The position numbers were made by a program, and so were the translations under genes. From the IMG/VR virus record IMGVR_UViG_3300048065_001264, positions 1-64,000 of that record: a stretch of 64,000 bases of DNA; one strand, given 5' to 3'. The stretch is from a virus. The notes under the pieces were generated by a model. It saw nothing but the letters and a program-made list of their open reading frames with translations. It made no database searches and was not told the origin of the DNA. Below, piece after piece: positions 57,191 to 64,000 of this stretch. The first letter of the stretch is position 1. Every line of letters starts with the position of its first letter.

Positions 57191-60100
57191 TTAAGAAGGA
57201 GACGGACTTGGAGTATTAAGATCATCGTTGTGGTGAGAAGTTGGTGTTGGTGTTGAATTATCACCTAATGTAGATGTAGGTGTTGGGTTTATCTCTAGTG
57301 AAGGTGTCGGAGTTGTGTTACCAGTTGATGAAGGTGTTGTGGTTGGTGTTGGGGAGGGTGTTGGTGTTGGGGTAATTGTTTCAAACGATTCAAATGTATA
57401 TGAGAATTCTAGTGTTTTTAATTTATCAGCTGATATAGGTATTACTTTTGCGTCTTCGGCCTTATTATTATCCGAGAAAATAATTGCAGGTACATCTTCA
57501 ATTGACCAAAAACTATCGTAAGAATCACTTTGACCCCGTGTAGTGTGAGTTCTTATTATCGGCGAGGTATAGTTTACATATCCACTGTTATCAATTGTAG
57601 TAAACATTGTATTTTTTCCAGTACCCTTTATATTTCTTCTAAATCTACTTTTATTGTAGTAATTTACTCCGTTTTCTATAATATTATTATGTTTTCCAAT
57701 TTTTATTAAATCACATATTGAATAAGGTCGTAAAGTTTCATATGTAAATGTACTTGGTGTATTATATTCAATTTCTAAATGATCAAGTGTAATATCCTTT
57801 GCACTATCGTAAAAGTCTATGAAATTGTAATTAAAGTATTTTGAAAATCTTTTTTTATGAACGTTTACAAACTCAACAACATTCTTTTGTTTTGCACTTA
57901 CTTCCAACCTAAGTGTATAATTTATACTATCAATTCCTATATCGTTTTCAAAGTCATCAATTAAATAGGTAAATCTTGTATTTGTTTTTTGCTCACTATT
58001 TATGGGAATTCTGATATCTTCGTTTGTAAGTTTACACTCTTCGTTACAATCTGGAAAATGTAAAGGTTCTAATTTTAGATTATCGTCACCCAATCCAGGA
58101 GCACTAAGTTGAATTTTTACTCCTGCTACTTCAACACCGTCTTCATAACAAGATTTTCCATTGTATGTTAAATTTATTCTTCCGTGTATATGTTCATTAA
58201 ATGCTTTATATAAATTTACATCGTGGGTAATGGATAATGGTAAATATGAATAATAGTTATTTGTCTGTTCAGACGAAATCGGAGTTATATTAAATTCATA
58301 AGAATTATTAATTGTCGATTTAATTATATCCTGTTCTACACCAGTAATTTTAGAAACATTAGGAACGAAATTAATATTTTGTGTTGAGGAATTACTTAAT
58401 TCGTAATTACACTCAATTTCATCATAATCAATATTTTCTGTTTTTAGATCATTTAGTTCAAAAATTTCGTTTTCAATCTCAGATTTAGTTCCTATATTAT
58501 TAAACTCACCTAGTCTTAGTTTATAATTAATCGTTAGATAGTCGGAATTATCTAAATTTACATAGTTTGTTAAAGCATCAACTGCCCTAGAACTAGAACT
58601 TAGTAACTGACTCTCATTCGCACCGGAAAATTCTTCATTTTCTGCTAAATTGTTTTTAAATCTGTAAAAAATTCCTAGAAATGAATCATAACTTGTAAGT
58701 TCATTGTTTCTATATCTTCTAATATTTTCAAATGTGTAATCCGACATTGTATCATGCTTGTCAGATAATATCCAACCCTCGGATTCACCACTTTTTATAT
58801 ATTTAAAAACCCAATTATTGGAGTTTGAAAATATCATAAAGTCATCATTATTATCTAGTGTACCAGAAGAAGTGTATGCACCATTTGCAGATTGAATACT
58901 GCAATTTTTGACCAATAAACTTGAAGAACTTATTATCTCTACAACGGCAACCTCACTCCAATCGTTACGCAGTCTATACTCACCAGGAAATGGTATATAC
59001 AATTGCCTAATAAACTTTTTTGATTTACCCAAAACTGATTTGTTAAGTGATCGGGCAGAAACAAATGTTTTAAGTGGACTTTTAGATTGACTTGTTTTTA
59101 GATCATCAATAGTCAACTCATAAGAATCATTTTCCTTTTTTTCCGAAACTAAATATATTTCAATTGTTTTGTTTTGTGATTTATTTGATATTTCAACTAT
59201 AAACTTATTTGGATCATCTATCTTTACAAATAGTTTATATTCTCTAAATGAAACTTGTCTATAATCACCAACGAATCTACTATTTATATCACTATTTGAA
59301 TTTATTGATAAAACAAGTTCGGTCCCAATTCCGTTCGTATAAGTTCCTTTATCAAGTATATTACAATAGGAAATTTGTCCATTTTTGTTTACACTATTAT
59401 TAATTATATTGTAATAACACTTTGGGTATAGTGATAGGTCATAACAATCATCAGATACATCTGAATCATAGAAATGTCCCCATCTTATATATTTTATCTC
59501 TTTGTTATTAGTATCAAAAATATTATTTTGTGTAAGAAATATATTTGGATAATTATGTTCGTTTTCATCTAGTTCAGCATAAAATACATTTCCAACACCT
59601 TCTTTTGTAAATATGTAATCTAAGTTTTGGTTATACTCATCACAATTAATTTTTTTATTTTCAGGATCTTCTAATGCACTCTTTTTTGCATACCCTAATT
59701 TAATTTGTATTGTCTCTACTTCTAAACTTGGTGATTTTGTGAAAAAATAAATATTTGGACTCGTTTTAAATTCAATTTTCCAAATTTTATTTTGAGTTTT
59801 GTTGTCCAGTGTTTCGTATATCTTATACCCGGTTTTTTCATTGTAAAAATAAATTTCTACATCACCATCTGCACTTGATTCATATTTTGTATAAATACCA
59901 AATGGTGATGGAATACTTGATATAAATTTTTTGTTATCAACTACCTCGGACACAGATAACTGATTGGTGTCATCCTGTGATATATTTATCTTCACCAAAA
60001 TGTCTGCATTTGTATTTAGTTCATACATTTTACCAGGTGGCATTTTTGGTCGTTTTCTAGATACTTTCACTACCCATGCCAATCTATCTATGTCCATAGC

Positions 60101-63100
60101 AGATATATCTGTTTCAAACCTATCAAAATGATTTTTATTAGGAATTATCACAAATTTATTACCAATTGCTTTTTGATTTTCTTGAGAAAACAAATCAACA
60201 AATACAGAATCGTTTAAATTACTTTTAAAATGTGAAACAGATGCTTTGTAAGTTAATTTACTTTTTGATTCTAAGTTTGGAATATAAGCATATCCACTCT
60301 GTCTGATTTGTGAAGATAAACTTGCACTTTTTTCATAATATTCTCCACCAACTTTAAACATAAAATTTGTATTTTGATTAGTTGTAAATGAATTATTTTC
60401 GTTTAAAGAAAAATCAAAAGAATTTGACATATTTATTATCCAATTGGTCGGACTATTTTCGTCTTCGTAATACTCTGTAAGGTTAAGTTTTGTATATTTT
60501 TCATTTAAATTTTTATTTAGAACAGAAATTAGATTATTTTGTTGCACAAGCATCCACGAAAAAAGTTTTTCATTATAGAATAAATGCCAACCACGTCCAT
60601 TGTAGTAAGCGGGTTTTTTTCCTGATGTAAGTCGGTTCTCTTGATATAAACCATTTGCATATATTAATTCACCAGAAAAACCAAATAATTTAATTTTATT
60701 TGTATCTCTAAAAATATATGTGTTTCCGAAATCTGTTGTATCAAAATCATTTTGGGATTTAGAATAAATTTTTAGATACTCGTCCTCATCGTATTGTACC
60801 AACTGTGAGGTATCGAGTGATGTGAGACTTTCTTGAACGTAAGCAAAGTCTCCTCCAATTTCAGTATTAAAAAATCTTACTTCACCATCTTCATTTCCAT
60901 AAATCCAAAAAATATCATGGTAGTTTTTTTCGTTATTTTTTACATAGACCGATTCTTCTTTATCGAAAATTATTCTATAATTGTTTGAATGTAATAGAAT
61001 CCATCTCTGGTTTATGTGACTCCAAAATATGTAATTTATTTTCCTACCAGTCCACAAAACATCAGTTGGTTGTTTAAATGATTTTATGTCAGAAAAAGTA
61101 TTTATTCTTAATTGTTTGTTTTCGTCATATTCATTTACATACAACGGTTTACCATTGAATTGCCCAAGTGTCACATAGTCCCCATTACAACGATCTAAAT
61201 TTCCGTCAAACCCAGATACTGTTATGGAGTCATATTCATTTTTAGGAATTACAGAAAAATAATTAGAAAAATTATTTGTTTGATTATATGTCAAGTCTTT
61301 GTTGAAAGTCAGAATATCTATTTGATATTCCATCATATCGTTCTCAGTCTTTATTTCAATTAAATCATTGATTGTATCATTTGTAAAAATTATTCTCTCC
61401 GTTTTATCTAGGTCATATGAGATTATACCAGAGTCATACATCGTTCTGTTGCTACCAACTATTGACTTGATTGTCAACTTATCAGTAGGTAAAAGACCCC
61501 CAAAACCACGAATCGGATTTACGGACCACTCTACTCTCTCGTCATCTCTTGTATAATAGTTTCTATTTGTTTTATCAAGAGGTGAACTTGATATTCTACA
61601 TTGTTGAGAGTTTTTTGAGTAATCTTCACTTAACCCCTCTAATCTAAATGTCTCTTTATTATCTAAATATGCAATCATTATTAATGTCTGAATACCATCT
61701 AGTGTGCTTATTATAAGACATTTTTTTCTGTTGTTATTATTTTTAAGTTTTTCTATCAATAGATCATTATACACTATTTCTTCATAGTTTTTTTCATAAA
61801 TTCCGTTTATAATATCATTATAGGTTAACGAATCAGTTGATTGAAAATTAGAAAATTTGTATATAGAATCTTGATCATCAATAGAGTCAACATCTCCATA
61901 ATACTGATAAATTTTATTCTCTTTAAAATTTAATCCCGACTCTAAAAGGTCTACCTCGTAATTATTGTTTAAATTTCTTTTAACCTGAAAACTTATGGAA
62001 TTATTCTTGGACTCGTTTGCATTGTAAACATAAGCCGAATAATAATCTAAGTTTGATTGAGTTGAACTACATAATATATCAAGTTCAAAGATTTTATTTG
62101 AAACTATATCCACATCAATAGAAATTTTGTAATTTAGTAAAGTTGGGTAATTAAATCTATCGATTGTTTTGTGGTGTAAGGAATATGAATACATTCCTGA
62201 TATATCGTATTGACCTTTATATGCAAGTTGTGAGGAATTTATCACACGGAACGAGTCATACGGTATTGTGTCTGTTCCGTATTTTACACTATCAAATGAC
62301 TTCTTTTTGATTTCAGTTGGTATTTTTACTAAATTATATGAAGAAAATTCTTTTGAAACAAGTTCTTTAGTATTATTAGATAATGAAGTAAAGTTAGTAT
62401 CATTATCAGATACAATCTCGTTTATATCCAATATTGTTTTATTATCTTCATCGAAAGGATTCCTCCAAGGATTTTTACAGTCATAAAACTTTTCACCATT
62501 TAGTGATCCTATTATTCTAAATTCATAGTCAGATGAACCAACTGTTCCGTTCTTTAAAACACCTGTAAACTTTCCATCCAAAAACAAATGTCTTTGTTTT
62601 TTTATTTTAGGAAAAACATAATCTTCCACTTCATAAAAACCCGAAGAGGGTTGTACTATTATATTGCCTTCAATTTCGGTATATTCTTTAAACTTACCAG
62701 AAAAACTTCCGTATATCTCACAATTTACCTTACCCACAACCCTACCTTCGTCATTTGGTGCACCGTAAGTATCTATAAACAACATTCTATCGTTACCAAT
62801 AATTGTTTTTGGTAATTGTCCAGAAGAGACTATTGAATCACTACCACGGGATCCTGCAAACTCATCGGGAAAATATGCAGTTTTTTGATTTTTATTTCCA
62901 GAGAATTCGCATGGGTATTTGGAATCACGACAATTAAAATTATTAGAGCATACCCAAAATAAATTATCAGTAGGAGTGAGTAGTCCAAGTTCTTCTTTAT
63001 ATAATAAAGGATTTTTATTTATTAACACCCACTTATTCTTTATATTACTAAAATATATAAACCAGGTAAAAGATTTATTTGTAAATGCTTGGTAAGAATT

Positions 63101-64000
63101 AACACTTCCGTATATATTGTATTGACCGTTTGCCAAGCAAAAGTAATTAACTAAAGTTTCACCGATTTTAAAGTCTGTTATTGAAATAATAATATCAAGG
63201 GCATATTTTTCATCGTCTGTGTCAAGATTTAAAAAAGTATTTTTGTAACTTAAATTTTGATTATATTCTTCTACTTTATATAAATTGCCATTATCATGGA
63301 AAACTCCATATTTTGAATAAACATAATAAAGTTTTTCGTCTAATATACTTCCTATACTATTACCAGTAAAGTTATATTTTTCTGTTAAGTTATTTTCTAA
63401 ATGAGTGTGTTGTATTCTTGGAATGATTGAGTTGAAACAAATAACCGAATCTGATTGATTTGCTTTTATTCCTCCTTGTAGATTAGAAAATTTAGCAATG
63501 TTTTTATTTCTATCCCACCCTTTGAAATTCAAACTTTCAAGTCTAACTATTTTATCATCTTCTACTTTATTTATTTCTGATAAACCCACTTCATCATTTG
63601 CAATTACAATTTCTTCATCTGTTTTCCTTTTTAGTTCAGATGTAAGTTTAGTATTTATTCGTATACTTTTAAGTTTATTTCTTTCGAGAAGAGATTGTTC
63701 TACAAGTAAACCAGAAATTAGTCTTGTTCTTGCCGGTACAATTTTCTCCACGTTTTCAAACAAAGAAGAATCTACATAAGATTTAATAAGATTTAAGTAA
63801 TAAGACCAGTCAATTTTACCAAAACCTTCTTTAAAAAATACTTTTCTAAAAGCTGTGAATCTTTTATATTCACTCTCATATAAATCAGAAGGGTCACCTA
63901 TATAATCTGCTAATTGGAAGTTTCCAAAAAATCTAATAATCTCCGTATTTATTAAATCCGTTGGACTAAAGTATACACCGAGTGTATTTGTATCAACTGC
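57191..64000 (-). CDS. Very large virion structural protein, 5' end outside window
   Basis: The reading frame is open to the window edge, giving at least 2269 residues; the TTG at 63763 is internal and not a credible start. Near the visible N-terminus lies IGDPSDLYESEYK followed by VPARTRLISGLLVEQSLLER. I recognise this block from very large tail or baseplate structural proteins of T4-like phages, but I can give no exact function. The middle carries several imperfect modules of the type 'NG-x-Y ... G-x-P-x-Y ... W-x-L', for example around 63150-62990, 61200-60960, 60680-60530 and 58890-58740. The last 60 or so residues are a Pro/Thr/Ser low-complexity tail. It heads the run of giant virion genes and ends 11 bp before the next start. 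A peripheral baseplate or fibre role is inferred. Confidence 0.75.
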   Translation of the reverse strand, partial: AVDTNTLGVYFSPTDLINTEIIRFFGNFQLADYIGDPSDLYESEYKRFTAFRKVFFKEGFGKIDWSYYLNLIKSYVDSSLFENVEKIVPARTRLISGLLVEQSLLERNKLKSIRINTKLTSELKRKTDEEIVIANDEVGLSEINKVEDDKIVRLESLNFKGWDRNKNIAKFSNLQGGIKANQSDSVICFNSIIPRIQHTHLENNLTEKYNFTGNSIGSILDEKLYYVYSKYGVFHDNGNLYKVEEYNQNLSYKNTFLNLDTDDEKYALDIIISITDFKIGETLVNYFCLANGQYNIYGSVNSYQAFTNKSFTWFIYFSNIKNKWVLINKNPLLYKEELGLLTPTDNLFWVCSNNFNCRDSKYPCEFSGNKNQKTAYFPDEFAGSRGSDSIVSSGQLPKTIIGNDRMLFIDTYGAPNDEGRVVGKVNCEIYGSFSGKFKEYTEIEGNIIVQPSSGFYEVEDYVFPKIKKQRHLFLDGKFTGVLKNGTVGSSDYEFRIIGSLNGEKFYDCKNPWRNPFDEDNKTILDINEIVSDNDTNFTSLSNNTKELVSKEFSSYNLVKIPTEIKKKSFDSVKYGTDTIPYDSFRVINSSQLAYKGQYDISGMYSYSLHHKTIDRFNYPTLLNYKISIDVDIVSNKIFELDILCSSTQSNLDYYSAYVYNANESKNNSISFQVKRNLNNNYEVDLLESGLNFKENKIYQYYGDVDSIDDQDSIYKFSNFQSTDSLTYNDIINGIYEKNYEEIVYNDLLIEKLKNNNNRKKCLIISTLDGIQTLIMIAYLDNKETFRLEGLSEDYSKNSQQCRISSSPLDKTNRNYYTRDDERVEWSVNPIRGFGGLLPTDKLTIKSIVGSNRTMYDSGIISYDLDKTERIIFTNDTINDLIEIKTENDMMEYQIDILTFNKDLTYNQTNNFSNYFSVIPKNEYDSITVSGFDGNLDRCNGDYVTLGQFNGKPLYVNEYDENKQLRINTFSDIKSFKQPTDVLWTGRKINYIFWSHINQRWILLHSNNYRIIFDKEESVYVKNNEKNYHDIFWIYGNEDGEVRFFNTEIGGDFAYVQESLTSLDTSQLVQYDEDEYLKIYSKSQNDFDTTDFGNTYIFRDTNKIKLFGFSGELIYANGLYQENRLTSGKKPAYYNGRGWHLFYNEKLFSWMLVQQNNLISVLNKNLNEKYTKLNLTEYYEDENSPTNWIINMSNSFDFSLNENNSFTTNQNTNFMFKVGGEYYEKSASLSSQIRQSGYAYIPNLESKSKLTYKASVSHFKSNLNDSVFVDLFSQENQKAIGNKFVIIPNKNHFDRFETDISAMDIDRLAWVVKVSRKRPKMPPGKMYELNTNADILVKINISQDDTNQLSVSEVVDNKKFISSIPSPFGIYTKYESSADGDVEIYFYNEKTGYKIYETLDNKTQNKIWKIEFKTSPNIYFFTKSPSLEVETIQIKLGYAKKSALEDPENKKINCDEYNQNLDYIFTKEGVGNVFYAELDENEHNYPNIFLTQNNIFDTNNKEIKYIRWGHFYDSDVSDDCYDLSLYPKCYYNIINNSVNKNGQISYCNILDKGTYTNGIGTELVLSINSNSDINSRFVGDYRQVSFREYKLFVKIDDPNKFIVEISNKSQNKTIEIYLVSEKKENDSYELTIDDLKTSQSKSPLKTFVSARSLNKSVLGKSKKFIRQLYIPFPGEYRLRNDWSEVAVVEIISSSSLLVKNCSIQSANGAYTSSGTLDNNDDFMIFSNSNNWVFKYIKSGESEGWILSDKHDTMSDYTFENIRRYRNNELTSYDSFLGIFYRFKNNLAENEEFSGANESQLLSSSSRAVDALTNYVNLDNSDYLTINYKLRLGEFNNIGTKSEIENEIFELNDLKTENIDYDEIECNYELSNSSTQNINFVPNVSKITGVEQDIIKSTINNSYEFNITPISSEQTNNYYSYLPLSITHDVNLYKAFNEHIHGRINLTYNGKSCYEDGVEVAGVKIQLSAPGLGDDNLKLEPLHFPDCNEECKLTNEDIRIPINSEQKTNTRFTYLIDDFENDIGIDSINYTLRLEVSAKQKNVVEFVNVHKKRFSKYFNYNFIDFYDSAKDITLDHLEIEYNTPSTFTYETLRPYSICDLIKIGKHNNIIENGVNYYNKSRFRRNIKGTGKNTMFTTIDNSGYVNYTSPIIRTHTTRGQSDSYDSFWSIEDVPAIIFSDNNKAEDAKVIPISADKLKTLEFSYTFESFETITPTPTPSPTPTTTPSSTGNTTPTPSLEINPTPTSTLGDNSTPTPTSHHNDDLNTPSPSPS
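57195..57380 (-). repeat. Pro-Thr-Ser low-complexity C-terminal tract
   Basis: The last 60 or so codons of the giant structural gene are dominated by repeats of the type TPTPSPTP and NPTPTST. At the DNA level this appears as GGTGTTGG-rich tandem iterations on the plus strand. Such tracts form extended linkers or glycosylation-type stalks in surface proteins; the role here is unknown. Confidence 0.8.

Noticed and set aside
57315-57521. Plus-strand Val/Gly-rich open frame of 68 codons
   Set aside because: It is an antisense shadow of the Pro/Thr/Ser repeat tail (GGTGTTGG repeats).
1-64000. Canonical T4 late promoter TATAAATA on the coding strand
   Set aside because: Only isolated cases are seen (for example inside the 56140-56222 gap). 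The enriched element is in the opposite orientation, so I did not annotate T4-type late promoters.
1-64000. tRNA genes
   Set aside because: No cloverleaf or T-loop GTTCGA-type signal was noticed in the short intergenic gaps; a tool search was not possible.

Overview
The window is a 64 kb piece of an AT-rich (roughly one third G+C by eye) T4-like myovirus genome. Every supported gene is on the minus strand, so transcription runs from high to low coordinates. Genes are tightly packed with frequent 1-20 bp overlaps, and no gene-free stretch exceeds 300 bp. Phage identity rests on a recognisable set of T4-type virion genes: large terminase (gp17), portal (gp20), prohead protease (gp21), scaffold (gp22-like), major capsid protein (gp23), contractile sheath (gp18), tube (gp19), tape measure and baseplate hub proteins. 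Several other genes look like families I know from marine T4-like phages. The host cannot be named from sequence; a predicted lipoprotein fits a Gram-negative host.

Layout in transcription order. (1) 64000-47286: very large virion proteins, probably baseplate periphery, fibre or adhesin parts. They include a partial protein of at least 2269 aa, a LamG-like protein, and a 2047-aa protein with FG-GAP, LysM, dockerin-like and five novel-looking repeats. (2) 47246-40143: DNA and nucleic-acid metabolism. Here are a RuvC-like nuclease, a primase, a two-gene Mre11/Rad50 (gp47/gp46) complex split by a glycosyltransferase-like gene, and a zeta-like P-loop kinase. (3) 40140-34792: accessory genes, including an 837-aa fusion of an NMN-adenylyltransferase-like domain to an RNA/DNA-ligase-like domain. 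(4) 34733-22173: packaging and head genes, gp17, lipoprotein, portal, small head-cluster proteins, gp21, scaffold and gp23. (5) 22075-14458: neck, tail completion, sheath, a two-helix membrane protein and tube. (6) 14397-1818: tail assembly, with a gp26-like protein and a probable frameshifted chaperone partner, the tape measure, tube initiator, LysM wedge protein and hub. (7) 1809-45: a compact family-A DNA polymerase-like protein and an unknown gene.

Regulation. Four rho-independent terminators are visible, after the gp19, gp18, gp23 and 271-aa genes. The octamer ATATTTAT (coding strand) recurs at about 18 sites almost entirely in 5' non-coding gaps. This is the reverse complement of a T4-late-like ATAAATAT. 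At several genes it ends only 1-5 nt before the start codon and no Shine-Dalgarno is present.

The most interesting signals are the gp47 gene broken by a foreign-looking glycosyltransferase gene, the NMNAT/ligase fusion beside a P-loop kinase (a possible RNA-repair or NAD module), a family-A polymerase lying behind the baseplate genes, the reversed late-promoter-like motif with possible leaderless genes, and the multi-domain 2047-aa adhesin-like protein.
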